From an uncultured Sphingomonadaceae bacterium (lineage in GTDB: Bacteria > Pseudomonadota > Alphaproteobacteria > Sphingomonadales > Sphingomonadaceae), in assembly GCA_913060895.1 (NCBI GenBank), contig CAJXSN010000014.1, positions 1 through 64,000 on the forward strand: DNA of 64,000 bases, in the 5' to 3' direction. Positions 1-8,994 of this stretch are shown here, piece after piece (position 1 is the first letter of the stretch; each line of letters starts with the position of its first letter). The position numbers and the translations under genes are program-made. The notes under the pieces were generated by a model. The model ran no database searches and had not been told where the DNA came from. It was given only the letters and a program-made list of their open reading frames with translations.

Positions 1-49
1 ATCTACACAGAGTAGATCGTCGGCAGCGTCAGATGTGTATAAGAGACAG
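1..49. other. Illumina Nextera adapter (artefact)
   Basis: These bases are the tail of the Illumina P5 primer, an 8-base i5 index (AGAGTAGA, which matches Nextera S504) and the Nextera read-1 transposon end, finishing in AGATGTGTATAAGAGACAG. Genomic sequence begins at base 50. This is library adapter left on a contig end. It adds spurious residues to the reading frame of the gene on its right. Confidence 0.97.
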
Positions 50-811
50 ATCAAAACCGTCGCCGATCTCCACACCCTTTACTGCGTTGATGCCCATCAT
101 CGCCCCCGCCAGATCGGCGTCCAGCTTGGCATAAATCGGCGCGCCGAGGCCTGCCGGTACGCCCTCGGCGCGGCATTCGACCACTGCACCAAGCGATGAT
201 CCGGCTTTCCGCGCATCATCCACCAACGCTTCCCAGCGTTTTGCTGCTACGGGATCGGGGCACCAAAAAGGGTTGTCGCCAATCGAGGGCGCATCGAAAT
301 TGGCCGGATCGATCCGGTCGCCCCCGATTTCGCGGGTGTAGGCGGTGATCCGGACATCGGGAATGACCAGCCGTGCCACCGCGCCTGCGGCCACGCGCAT
401 CGCGGTTTCCCGCGCGCTCGACCGGCCGCCACCGCGATAATCGCGGAAACCGTATTTGGCGTCGTAACTGTAATCCGCATGGCCGGGGCGGTATGCCTTG
501 GCAACGTCGGAGTAATCCTTGCTGCGCTGGTCGACGTTCTCGATCATCAGCGAGATGGGTGTCCCGGTGGTGCGTTGCTCGCCATCGGGCGCATCGAACA
601 CGCCTGACAGGATTTTGACCTGATCGGGTTCCTGACGCTGGGTGGTGAACTTGTTCTGCCCCGGACGTCGCGCATCAAGATAGGGCTGGATATCGCCTTC
701 TGTCAGCGCGATGCCCGGCGGGCAGCCGTCCAGCACTGCACCGATGGCAGGCCCGTGGCTTTCGCCCCAAGTGGTGAAGCGCAGCAAATGTCCAAAACTG
801 TTCCAACTCAT
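50..811 (-). CDS. aroC: Chorismate synthase (3' truncated by contig end)
   Basis: Chorismate synthase converts 5-enolpyruvylshikimate-3-phosphate to chorismate with reduced FMN, the last step of the shikimate pathway (cytosol). About 254 genuine residues are present. They include the N-terminal GESHG motif near residue 16 and the [11 protein letters not shown] stretch near residue 130, both typical of AroC. The family is usually about 360 residues, so roughly the last third is missing. The frame runs on into the adapter and would add the false tail LSLIHI. The ATG at 811 gives the classic MSxNSFG start. It is divergent from ruvA across a gap of about 110 bases that should hold both promoters. 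Confidence 0.95.
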
Positions 812-920
812 GATCGCTCCCTAACACCTACCCCATGCCCGCAATTGTGGGAGCCTGTCCATTGCCGCTGGACCAATCTTGTCTTGTGCCCCAAGAACAA
901 ACCATGCCCAAGGAAACCAC

Positions 921-1523
921 ATGATTGCGAAGCTGAAGGGTCTGCTCGACGAAACCGGAACCGACTGGGCCGTGATCGATGTCGCGGGCGTGGGCTATCT
1001 GGTCCACTGCTCGGCCCGCACGCTCAGCGCGCTGGGCGAGATGGGGGAGGCGTGCACTGTCTACACCGATTTGCAGGTGAGCGAGAACGACATGCGGCTG
1101 CTGGGTTTTGCCGAAGCCAGCGAGCGCGACTGGTTTCGCCTGCTGACCAGCGTGCAGGGTGTGGGCAGCAAGGTGGCGCTTGCAATCCTGAGCGCCCTTT
1201 CCACCGGTGAAGTGCAGGCGGCGTGTGCAGGCGGCGATGCGGCGATGGTGGCGCGGGCGCAAGGCGTGGGGCCGAAACTGGCCGGGCGTATCGTGAACGA
1301 ATTGAAGGACAAGGCAGGGGCGCTGCCTTCTGGTTCGGGCGGTGCTGGAGCGGCGTTAACGCCAAAGGGCGGGGCAAGTGCGGATGCGGTGTCGGCGCTG
1401 GAGAATCTCGGCTTCAAACCCGCACTGGCGGCGCAGGCTGTGGTGGCGGCGCAGACCGAACTGGGCGAAGGCGCTGGCGAGAGCGAATTGATACGCGTGG
1501 CTCTGAAAAAGGCGACGGGATGA
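921..1523 (+). CDS. ruvA: Holliday junction branch migration protein RuvA
   Basis: RuvA binds four-way DNA junctions as a tetramer and loads the RuvB motor during recombinational repair. The 200-residue protein has the family's usual length. It has an N-terminal OB fold beginning MIAKLKG, two helix-hairpin-helix elements ([11 protein letters not shown] and [14 protein letters not shown]), an Ala/Gly linker and the C-terminal RuvB-binding domain ([16 protein letters not shown]). I chose the ATG at 921 because an upstream in-frame start would add 14 residues absent from the family. Its stop lies next to the following gene, which may be translationally coupled. No ruvC is visible beside it in this window. 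Confidence 0.97.
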   Translation: MIAKLKGLLDETGTDWAVIDVAGVGYLVHCSARTLSALGEMGEACTVYTDLQVSENDMRLLGFAEASERDWFRLLTSVQGVGSKVALAILSALSTGEVQAACAGGDAAMVARAQGVGPKLAGRIVNELKDKAGALPSGSGGAGAALTPKGGASADAVSALENLGFKPALAAQAVVAAQTELGEGAGESELIRVALKKATG

Positions 1524-1534
1524 CGGAGAGAGCA

Positions 1535-2083
1535 ATGCTGAAGACACTGATTGGCTTCGTTGCACTAGCGGCGACAACGGGCGCGGCAGCGCAGGCCCCC
1601 GACATGGGCCGCTTCGCAATGGGGCCGGTGTTCGATAGCTATGGCTCGACCGCTGAAGTGGCCGCGACCATGCCAATCCCCGAAGGCGCGACCTTCCGCG
1701 TGGCAATGGACACGGCGAAGCAGGCAGAGCGCGGCGAAAACTCGACGCTGATCGGCGCAGCGCGGCTGATCAACATGCACACAAAGGCTGGACTGCCGGT
1801 GGACGCAACGAAGGTTGCAGTGGTGGTCCACGGCACCGCAACGCTCGATCTGCTGAACGAGGAAGCCTACGCGGCCCGCTTCGATGGCGCGGAGAATCCG
1901 AACACCGTACTGATTGCCGCTCTGACAGATCACGGCGTGCGTATTATCGTGTGCGGTCAGAGCGCTGCCGCCCAAGGTGTGGACGAGACAAGCGACCTTC
2001 TGCCGGGTGTGGAAGTGGCGCTATCGGCGATGACCGGCCATGCGCTGCTGCAGGCGGATGGCTATACGTTGAACCCGTTTTGA
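1535..2083 (+). CDS. DsrE family protein with signal peptide
   Basis: A 182-residue protein starts with a cleavable-looking signal peptide (MLKTLIGFVALAATTGAAAQA) and continues into a DsrE/DsrF-like fold (KVAVVVHGTATLDLL, then NPNTVLIAALTDHGVRIIVCGQSA). DsrE-like proteins of this periplasmic type are widespread, but their substrates are mostly unknown. A single Cys in IIVCGQ sits where sulfur-relay members carry a reactive Cys. The start is the ATG at 1535 with GGAGAG about 5 bases upstream. An earlier ATG at 1520 overlaps the ruvA stop (ATGA) and would add five residues. Its place between ruvA and ruvB is unusual. Confidence 0.8.
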   Translation: MLKTLIGFVALAATTGAAAQAPDMGRFAMGPVFDSYGSTAEVAATMPIPEGATFRVAMDTAKQAERGENSTLIGAARLINMHTKAGLPVDATKVAVVVHGTATLDLLNEEAYAARFDGAENPNTVLIAALTDHGVRIIVCGQSAAAQGVDETSDLLPGVEVALSAMTGHALLQADGYTLNPF

Positions 2084-2751
2084 GCGCGGATCCCATCTGG
2101 GTTTCGGCGATTGCAGCTGGTGTCTCCGCTTTTGCAGCAGTGGGCGCCTTGATTTTCTCGCTCCTCACCCATCAGAAAGCAAAGCAAACTGCTGAGCGAG
2201 CTGATGAGATAGAATCAGAAAATCAAGTCCTTCGAAATGAGTGGATACCGCTTCACAAAGCACTAAAGTATCTCGCCCTCGATAGCGCATGGAGCCGGAC
2301 CGCTAATGATACCGACAGCCAATCACTTGATGAAAGATTGAGTTCTATATTTCTGGAAGCATTATCTCGCGGGAATGTTGAAGCGAGAGGTCGGAAAGCT
2401 TTTGACCAATGGTCCAAGACTGCGAACGCATCGCACTCTATCGAAAAAGGGTTTTGGCAGTATGCGTTCATCCAACCATTCGGTGAGATCGTTTTAGCCG
2501 ATGATAGTCGAGGTATTGCCGCGACATCTGGCGAATTCTCATGGGTCACAAAACAGCAATTTCGAGGGGTGTATGTAAGACAGCGAGATGTGCTGCGGTG
2601 CTGGTTGCAGGCTAAGGATAATAATCCGAAAAATTCGACTTATTACAGGCCCCTTGCCGACTACTGGAACTATGGCGGCTCATTCGTTGACCACGAAGAA
2701 AACTTGGAACTGCAAAGGCAGGTACAGGGAAGTTTCCGAACGGATTGCTAG
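2080..2751 (+). CDS. Hypothetical membrane-anchored protein, AT-rich
   Basis: This 223-residue protein is not recognised. One N-terminal transmembrane helix (PIWVSAIAAGVSAFAAVGALIF) is followed by a short charged, probably coiled-coil stretch (HQKAKQTAERADEIESENQV) and a soluble domain rich in Trp and Tyr. The most likely start is TTG at 2080, overlapping the preceding stop as TTGA. No ATG or GTG lies in frame near the helix. Base composition is visibly AT-richer than ruvA and ruvB, with codons such as AAA, AAT and ATA, which suggests horizontal acquisition. It ends one base before the ruvB ATG, so it should be co-transcribed with ruvB. Confidence 0.65.
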   Translation: MSADPIWVSAIAAGVSAFAAVGALIFSLLTHQKAKQTAERADEIESENQVLRNEWIPLHKALKYLALDSAWSRTANDTDSQSLDERLSSIFLEALSRGNVEARGRKAFDQWSKTANASHSIEKGFWQYAFIQPFGEIVLADDSRGIAATSGEFSWVTKQQFRGVYVRQRDVLRCWLQAKDNNPKNSTYYRPLADYWNYGGSFVDHEENLELQRQVQGSFRTDC

Positions 2752-3798
2752 ATGACCGACCACCCCCTCCACACGCCAGATCGCCAGCCGGAGGACCCGG
2801 ACGCGGCTCTGCGTCCGAAATCGCTCGAGGAGTTTGTCGGGCAGCAGGGGGCGCGGGACAATCTGCGGGTATTCATACAGGCCGCCAAATCTCGCGGCGA
2901 GGCGATGGACCATACGCTGTTCTTCGGGCCGCCGGGGCTGGGCAAGACTACGCTGGCGCAGATCGTGGCCAAGGAACTGGGCGTCGGCTTTCGCGCCACG
3001 TCCGGCCCGGTGATTGCCAAGGCGGGCGATCTGGCCGCGCTGCTGACCAATCTGGAAGCGCATGATGTGCTGTTCATCGACGAGATTCACAGGCTCAGTC
3101 CGGTGGTCGAGGAAGTGCTGTATCCTGCAATGGAGGACCGCGCGCTCGATCTGATCATCGGGGAGGGCCCCTCAGCACGCAGCGTGCGGATCGATCTGCC
3201 GCCCTTCACGCTGATCGGCGCGACCACGCGGCAGGGGCTTCTGACCACGCCGCTGCGCGACCGGTTCGGCATTCCTGTCCGCCTGAGTTTCTATACCGAG
3301 GAAGAGCTGGAACGGGTGGTGACGCGCGGCGCGGGGTTGATGGATTTGCCTATCCATCCCGCAGGCGCCCGGGAGATCGCGCGCCGCGCGCGGGGGACAC
3401 CGCGCGTGGCTGGCCGCCTGCTACGGCGGGTGCGCGACTTCGCGGAAGTAGCGAAGTCGGGCACCGTGACAGCACCCATTGCCGATGAAGCGCTGACCAG
3501 ACTGGAAGTCGATTCGCTGGGGCTGGATGCGATGGACAGGCGTTATCTCCTGATGATTGCCGACATTTACAAAGGCGGCCCTGTTGGCGTGGAGACGCTG
3601 GCGGCTGGGCTGGCCGAACCGCGCGATACGATAGAGGAAGTGGTCGAGCCGTTTCTGATCCAGCTTGGCCTTGTCGCCCGTACGGCGCGCGGACGCTGCC
3701 TGAACGACCGCGCCTGGGAGCATTTGGAGCGATCCCCGCCGGCACAGCCGCCTTCACAATCGCCGAATCCGCCGCAAACAGGTTTGTTCGACGTATAA
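2752..3798 (+). CDS. ruvB: Holliday junction branch migration ATPase RuvB
   Basis: RuvB is the AAA+ hexameric motor that drives branch migration with RuvA. The 348-residue length is normal. Walker A is GPPGLGKTT (59-67), Walker B is FIDEIHR (about 108-114), and the sensor and arginine-finger region is [18 protein letters not shown] (about 160-177). A winged-helix C-terminus follows ([26 protein letters not shown]). The start ATG directly follows the stop of the AT-rich upstream gene. The C-terminal tail ([21 protein letters not shown]) is Pro-rich and variable. Confidence 0.97.
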   Translation: MTDHPLHTPDRQPEDPDAALRPKSLEEFVGQQGARDNLRVFIQAAKSRGEAMDHTLFFGPPGLGKTTLAQIVAKELGVGFRATSGPVIAKAGDLAALLTNLEAHDVLFIDEIHRLSPVVEEVLYPAMEDRALDLIIGEGPSARSVRIDLPPFTLIGATTRQGLLTTPLRDRFGIPVRLSFYTEEELERVVTRGAGLMDLPIHPAGAREIARRARGTPRVAGRLLRRVRDFAEVAKSGTVTAPIADEALTRLEVDSLGLDAMDRRYLLMIADIYKGGPVGVETLAAGLAEPRDTIEEVVEPFLIQLGLVARTARGRCLNDRAWEHLERSPPAQPPSQSPNPPQTGLFDV

Positions 3799-4022
3799 GG
3801 CTAACGCCCGTGAAAGGTTCGCCGTCTGAACGGTTCCAATACGGGACACGTTGGCTCAGGCTGCGGTTTTCAGGCCATTTTTCTGCAGCTCGAGTCGCTT
3901 TTTCATAGTTAACCGCATTGCCGCTTGCCGGTGCAACCTGTTCCAAGGGGAGCACGGGGATACACCCACAGCCGGACCCGCCGGCCTAAGGGAAAGCCCC
4001 AGTTGGAATAGAGAGTTTGCCC

Positions 4023-5825
4023 ATGTCGGTTAAAATGGCCCTGGCGAAATTGTCCGCAACTGCTGCGGGCGGAGCCTTGCTAGCAGGCGGTGCGGTTCAC
4101 GTCGCGGAACAGCCGATCACCAATGCCCCTTCGTACAAATCCGCTAAGTCGGTGAAGGCGCAGCCCGTGCAATACGTCAAGGATCGCAAGGTGGTTGAAC
4201 GCCGCGTTCCCAAAACGGTCAAGCGCAAGCGGCGGATCACGCGGCGCGTAATCGAATGCGAACCCATTGGCGCGGGCGCCGTGATGGGCGGCGCAACGAC
4301 GGCGTATTCGAACAGCGGCATCGCTGGTGCAGGCGCCCAGCATGGCGTCTCGACTGGCTACAATAGCGGATACGCCAATGGCGGTTCACGGGTTCTGTAT
4401 GATGCCAATGGCTGTGCCTATGGCACGCAGGTTGCCGTCGTGCCGACCGCAGTTCCTGCCCCACTTCCCCCTACGCCGCCCTTCGTCGGCGGTAGCGGTA
4501 GCAATGGCGGCGGTGTCACGGTCATCGGCGGCAGTGGCGGCTTCGGCGGCGGCGGCGGTTTCTTCGGCGGCTTCTTCGGTGGCGGCGGTGGATCGGGCGG
4601 CGGCGGCAGCGTTGTTGTCAGCTCCACAACCACGACGTCCGGCGGCGGCACCTCGGGTGGTTCGACTTCAACTTCCGGCGGATCGACTTCAACATCGGGC
4701 GGCACGTCGGGGAACACATCCGGAGGAACCACGACAACCTCCAGCGGTGGCGATGGCTCCAGCGGGGGCATCAATATCAATATCGATATCGATAATACCT
4801 CTGGCGGCAGCACCACCAGCACGGGCGGTGTCAGCACTTCTACCGGCGGGGTCAGCACATCGACCAGCACAGGCGGCGTGACCAGCACCACGGGCGGGAT
4901 CAGCAGCACATCCACTTCAGGCAATGTGTCCAGTTCATCGGGTAATGTTTCGTCCAGCTCAGGCAATGTTTCGTCGAGTTCGGGCAACGTCTCTAGCTCG
5001 TCGGGCAATGTATCCTCAAGCTCTGGCAACGTTTCCAGTTCATCGGGCAACGTGTCGTCAAGTTCGGGCAATGTTTCCAGTTCTTCCAGCTCGTCGTCTT
5101 CGTCCTCGTCCAGTTCATCCAGTTCCAGCTCGTCTTCGAGTTCGGGTGGTTCGGGCGGAAGTGGCAAGCCGGGCAAGCCCGGAACGAGCAGTGGCGGTTC
5201 TGGAGGCAGCGGTTCGTCTTCGAGCAGCTCCTCCTCATCCTCGTCCTCCAGTTCATCAAGCTCGGGCGGTTCGTCCGGCAACACCACGACCGGTGGCGGT
5301 TCGGGCCATCCCGGTACGACTACCGGCGGCGGAACCACCGGCGGTTCGAGCGGTAGCAGCTCTTCGTCCTCCAGCAGCTCCAGCTCGTCGTCTTCGAGCG
5401 GTAGCTCCGGCGGAACGACCGGTGGCGCAACCAGCGGCGGGTCGAGCGGCAGCTCGTCATCCTCGGGCAGCTCCAGTTCTTCAGGCTCCAGCTCTTCGGG
5501 CGGCACCACTGGCGGCGCGACATCGGGTGGCTCGTCCTCCTCGTCGGGCAGCTCCAGCGGTTCCAGCAGCTCATCTTCGAGCGGCGGTACTTCGGGTGTC
5601 CTGACATCGAGCACCAGTTCTTCGGGCAGCAGCTCCAGCTCGTCCTCGAGCAGCTCGTCGAGCTCCTCCAGTTCGTCCAGCAGCAGCTCTTCGTCGACCA
5701 GTGGTGGCACCACCAGCGGAACGCCGGTCCCGGCACCGCCGATGACAATCCTGTTCGGCGCAGCCGCAGCAGCAATTCTGGGCCGCCGGAAATGGTCGGC
5801 CAAGAAAGACAAAAAGGCAGCGTAA
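4023..5825 (+). CDS. Ser/Gly/Thr repeat protein with PEP-CTERM-like sorting tail
   Basis: A 600-residue low-complexity, probably surface-exposed or secreted protein. It has an N-terminal signal-like segment (MALAKLSATAAGGALLAGG), a basic region (KTVKRKRRITRRVIECE), and a Gly-rich stretch. It then carries about 400 residues of Ser, Gly and Thr, including eight perfect SGNVSSS units and long poly-Ser runs. The C-terminus (TPVPAPPMTILFGAAAAAILGRRKW) has the shape of an exosortase signal: a Pro-containing motif, a hydrophobic helix and a basic cluster. It is a VPAPP variant rather than strict PEP. The ATG at 4023 is preferred over a TTG two codons earlier. Function is unknown; a matrix, stalk or adhesin role is inference. 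Poly-Ser spacing may vary between strains. Confidence 0.75.
   Translation: MSVKMALAKLSATAAGGALLAGGAVHVAEQPITNAPSYKSAKSVKAQPVQYVKDRKVVERRVPKTVKRKRRITRRVIECEPIGAGAVMGGATTAYSNSGIAGAGAQHGVSTGYNSGYANGGSRVLYDANGCAYGTQVAVVPTAVPAPLPPTPPFVGGSGSNGGGVTVIGGSGGFGGGGGFFGGFFGGGGGSGGGGSVVVSSTTTTSGGGTSGGSTSTSGGSTSTSGGTSGNTSGGTTTTSSGGDGSSGGININIDIDNTSGGSTTSTGGVSTSTGGVSTSTSTGGVTSTTGGISSTSTSGNVSSSSGNVSSSSGNVSSSSGNVSSSSGNVSSSSGNVSSSSGNVSSSSGNVSSSSSSSSSSSSSSSSSSSSSSSGGSGGSGKPGKPGTSSGGSGGSGSSSSSSSSSSSSSSSSSGGSSGNTTTGGGSGHPGTTTGGGTTGGSSGSSSSSSSSSSSSSSSGSSGGTTGGATSGGSSGSSSSSGSSSSSGSSSSGGTTGGATSGGSSSSSGSSSGSSSSSSSGGTSGVLTSSTSSSGSSSSSSSSSSSSSSSSSSSSSSSTSGGTTSGTPVPAPPMTILFGAAAAAILGRRKWSAKKDKKAA
4917..5084 (+). repeat. 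Eight tandem 21-bp units encoding SGNVSSS
   Basis: Eight consecutive 7-codon units encode an identical peptide while their DNA differs at many synonymous positions. For example, Gly-Asn-Val is written GGCAATGTG, GGTAATGTT and GGCAACGTC. This points to an old repeat kept by selection on the peptide rather than recent slippage. Confidence 0.85.
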
Positions 5826-5849
5826 CGCTCGCCTCATATGTTCCAACGG

Positions 5850-5885
5850 AAAAGGGCGGCCCCCATTATGGGAGCCGCCCTTTTT
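5850..5885 (+). terminator. Rho-independent terminator
   Basis: An 11-bp stem (AAAAGGGCGGC with GCCGCCCTTTT) closes a 13-base loop, with a T-run on the 3' side. It lies 25 bases after the stop of the repeat-protein gene. Confidence 0.85.
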
Positions 5886-5915
5886 CCATTGGTGCTGCAG
5901 GTTCGTCAGATGGCG

Positions 5916-6075
5916 CTATTTGGCAGTCGAACGGGGCTGTTCCGCTGCCTCGACAGGAAACTCAGCCTTGCTCCATGCCAGGATTCCACCGCCCAGCTGG
6001 CGGATTGGCTAGCCGGTGGCATCGACCATCTGTGCAAGTTCGGTTGAGGTCAGCGTCGACCTAGCGGCAGATGCA
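5916..6075 (-). pseudogene. Rhodanese-domain remnant
   Basis: One minus-strand frame reads RSTLTSTELAQMVDATG, then an in-frame TAG (6009-6011), then PIRQLGGGILAWSKAEFPVEAAE and a stop at 5916-5918. The first part resembles the opening helix of rhodanese domains. The second matches their end (xLxGGILAWxxAGLPV). About half of a normal 100-residue domain is missing between them, including the catalytic Cys loop. It lies downstream of acnA on the same strand. I read it as a decayed, internally deleted rhodanese gene. The match is by eye, so confidence is moderate. The remaining bases up to 6193 hold nothing I recognise. Confidence 0.45.
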
Positions 6076-6193
6076 GCTGTTCCGGCGGCTGCATTTTTGC
6101 GGCAAGGGCCGCTCCTTCAGGCGCTCCCGCTTCCCTGCGTGCACACCGCGCGAAGGGCGAGCGGCACGAAGAGAAGCGGTGCAAAGATACGCT

Positions 6194-8869
6194 TTATGCA
6201 GCGGCGAGTTTGCGCAGAACGTAATGGAGAATCCCGCCATTGCGGTAATAATCCAGTTCGTTCTCGGTATCGATCCTGCAAAGAGCGGTGAAGGAGAAGG
6301 TGCTGCCATCCTCGCGGGTGACTTCGACGATCACATCCTGACGCGGATTGAGGCCGGTAAGGCCCTTGATCGAGAACGTGTCGTTCGAACCCAGGCCGAG
6401 GGTTTCGCGGGTGTCGCCGTCCTTGAACTGTAGGGGCAGCACGCCCATGCCGATCAGGTTGGAACGGTGAATACGCTCGAAGCTTTCCACGATTACCGCG
6501 CGCACACCCAGCAGGATCGTACCCTTGGCTGCCCAGTCGCGGCTGGAGCCAGTGCCGTATTCCTTGCCAGCAACCACAACCAGCGGCGTGCCGTCTTCCT
6601 TGTGCTTCATGGCGGCGTCGTAGATCGGCATCTGCTCGCCATTATAGGTAGTAAAGCCACCTTCGACGCTGGGCACCATTTCGTTGCGGATGCGGATATT
6701 GGCAAATGTGCCGCGCATCATCACGTCATGATTGCCCCGGCGGCTGCCGTAGGAGTTGAAGTCCGCCTTTGCGACCTGGTGATCGCGCAGATATTCGCCA
6801 GCCGGGCTGTCTTCCTTGATCGAGCCGGCAGGCGAAATGTGATCGGTCGTGGTCGAATCGCCGAGGATCGCGAGCGGTTTCGCATCGGTGATGTCGGTAA
6901 TCGGGGCCGGCGTCATTTCCATGCCGTCGAAATAGGGCGGGCTGGCGATGTAGGTGCTGCCAGGGTTCCAGCTGTATGTGTCGGATGCGTCGACCTTCAC
7001 CGCCTGCCAATGCTCGTCACCATCATAGACGTTGGCGTAGCGTTTCTCGAACATGGAGCGATCGATATTGGCCGCACGGTTGTCGGCAATTTCCTGATTA
7101 CTGGGCCATACGTCCGCCAGCATCACGTCGTTACCGTCCTGATCCTGCCCCAGAGGTGTGGTGGTGATATCCTGCGTCACCGTACCAAGGACCGAATAGG
7201 CCACGACCAGCGGAGGGCTGGCGAGGAAGTTGGCCCGGACGTCGGGGGAAACGCGGCCCTCGAAATTGCGATTGCCCGAAAGGACAGACGCGGCGACGAT
7301 ATCGTTGCCGTTGATCGCCTTGCTGATCGGCGGGGCCAGCGGGCCGGAATTACCGATGCAGGTGGTGCAGCCATAGCCGACCAGATCGAAGCCCATAGCG
7401 TCCAGATCGTCCTGCAGGCCCGATTTCACGAGGTAATCGGTGACCACCTGCGATCCGGGCGCAAGCGAGGTTTTCACCCACGGCTTGGGCTTCAGGCCCT
7501 TTGCACGGGCTTTCTTGGCGACCAGACCGGCAGCAATCAGCACATCCGGGTTGGAAGTGTTGGTGCAGCTGGTGATCGCGGCAATCACAACGTCGCCATC
7601 ACCGATATCGTGATCGGTGTCGTCGACATCGACGCGGTGCGGCGTATCTTTGCCGTACAGCGTCTTGAGATCCGTGTTGAACAATTCGTCCACTTCCGGC
7701 AGCGCGACCTTGTCCTGAGGGCGCTTGGGCCCGGCAAGGCTGGGGACGACGCTGGTCATGTCGAGGCCCAGTGTTTCTGTGAACACCGGCTCGTTATCCG
7801 GTTCGAACCACATTCCCTGTGCACGGCAGTATGCTTCGACAAGCGCAATCTGATGCTCGTCACGGCCCGTCAGGCGCAGGTAATCCAGCGTTTTGTCGTC
7901 CACCCCGAAGAAACCGCAAGTCGCGCCGTATTCAGGTGCCATGTTCGCAATGGTTGCGCGGTCGGCCAGGCTGAGCGTGGAAACGCCGGGTCCGTAAAAT
8001 TCAACAAAGCTGCCGACCACGCCGACTTCGCGCAGCATCTGCACACAGGTCAGCACCAGATCGGTAGCGGTAACGCCCTCGCTCATCGCGCCGTCCAGTT
8101 TGAAGCCGACGACCTTGGGGATCAGCATGGAAACCGGCTGGCCGAGCATTGCGGCTTCGGCCTCGATCCCGCCAACACCCCAGCCCAGAACGCCCAGACC
8201 GTTGATCATGGTGGTGTGGCTGTCGGTGCCGACACAGGTGTCGGGATAGGCGGTCAGGACGCCGTCCTGGTCTTCGGTCGACCAGACGGTGCGGCCGATA
8301 TGTTCCAGATTCACCTGATGGCAGATACCGGTGCCCGGAGGAACCGCAGAGAAGTTCTCGAAGCTCTTGGAACCCCATTTCAGGAAGTCATACCGCTCCG
8401 CATTACGCGCATATTCCAGCTCGACATTCTTCTCGAACGCCTTGGGATGGCCGAATTCGTCCACCATGACGGAGTGGTCGATCACGAGGTTCACGGGAAC
8501 CTGCGGATTGATCTTGGCAGTGTCGCCGCCCAGCTCTGCAATCGCATCGCGCATCGCGGCCAGATCGACAACGCAGGGCACGCCGGTGAAATCCTGCAAC
8601 AGGACGCGGGCGGGGCGGTACTGGATCTCGCTACCGGTGGTCGGGTTCTTTGCCCAGTCGGCAATGGCCTGCACATCATCGGTGGAAACGGTGTGCCCGC
8701 CATCTTCGAAGCGCAGCATATTTTCCAGCAGCACTTTCAGGCTGAAGGGCAGGCGCGAGATATCGCCGATTTTCTCCGAAGCCTTTGCAAACGAATAATA
8801 GGCGTAATCCTTGCCTTCCACCGTAAGCGTGCTGCGGGTGCCGAGCGTGTCCTTGCCGACCTGTGTCAT
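6194..8869 (-). CDS. acnA: Aconitate hydratase A
   Basis: Aconitase isomerises citrate to isocitrate via cis-aconitate in the TCA cycle, using a [4Fe-4S] cluster. The 891-residue length fits the AcnA/IRP branch. Cluster ligands are C435 (TSCTNTSNP), C501 and C504 ([12 protein letters not shown]). The C-terminal swivel domain is intact ([17 protein letters not shown]), as is the N-terminal LLENMLRF segment. The gene is monocistronic in appearance. A rhodanese remnant lies downstream and a DMT transporter gene lies upstream on the same strand after a 125-base gap. Confidence 0.97.
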   Translation of the reverse strand: MTQVGKDTLGTRSTLTVEGKDYAYYSFAKASEKIGDISRLPFSLKVLLENMLRFEDGGHTVSTDDVQAIADWAKNPTTGSEIQYRPARVLLQDFTGVPCVVDLAAMRDAIAELGGDTAKINPQVPVNLVIDHSVMVDEFGHPKAFEKNVELEYARNAERYDFLKWGSKSFENFSAVPPGTGICHQVNLEHIGRTVWSTEDQDGVLTAYPDTCVGTDSHTTMINGLGVLGWGVGGIEAEAAMLGQPVSMLIPKVVGFKLDGAMSEGVTATDLVLTCVQMLREVGVVGSFVEFYGPGVSTLSLADRATIANMAPEYGATCGFFGVDDKTLDYLRLTGRDEHQIALVEAYCRAQGMWFEPDNEPVFTETLGLDMTSVVPSLAGPKRPQDKVALPEVDELFNTDLKTLYGKDTPHRVDVDDTDHDIGDGDVVIAAITSCTNTSNPDVLIAAGLVAKKARAKGLKPKPWVKTSLAPGSQVVTDYLVKSGLQDDLDAMGFDLVGYGCTTCIGNSGPLAPPISKAINGNDIVAASVLSGNRNFEGRVSPDVRANFLASPPLVVAYSVLGTVTQDITTTPLGQDQDGNDVMLADVWPSNQEIADNRAANIDRSMFEKRYANVYDGDEHWQAVKVDASDTYSWNPGSTYIASPPYFDGMEMTPAPITDITDAKPLAILGDSTTTDHISPAGSIKEDSPAGEYLRDHQVAKADFNSYGSRRGNHDVMMRGTFANIRIRNEMVPSVEGGFTTYNGEQMPIYDAAMKHKEDGTPLVVVAGKEYGTGSSRDWAAKGTILLGVRAVIVESFERIHRSNLIGMGVLPLQFKDGDTRETLGLGSNDTFSIKGLTGLNPRQDVIVEVTREDGSTFSFTALCRIDTENELDYYRNGGILHYVLRKLAAA

Positions 8870-8994
8870 ATGCGTCCTTCCGAGAGGTATGTTTTTGCAT
8901 GGCTGCCGGAACTCTAGGCAAGCGATGCGGTTGCCCTGTCACCTGCGGCAGAGCGCCTAATTCGTCAAGGGGAACACCTGCTTCCGCGCCGCTG

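Noticed and set aside
4917-5084. Regular repeats as a possible CRISPR array
   Set aside because: Units are in-frame coding repeats of 21 bases without unique spacers, inside a larger gene.
4418-5812. A 464-residue minus-strand ORF rich in Glu, Leu and Pro
   Set aside because: It is the antisense shadow of the Ser/Gly repeats (serine codons read backwards), with no start signal and no domain.
6467-8917. An 816-residue plus-strand ORF
   Set aside because: It lies wholly opposite acnA and is His/Arg/Ala-rich as GC-rich antisense frames are. acnA has all catalytic residues.
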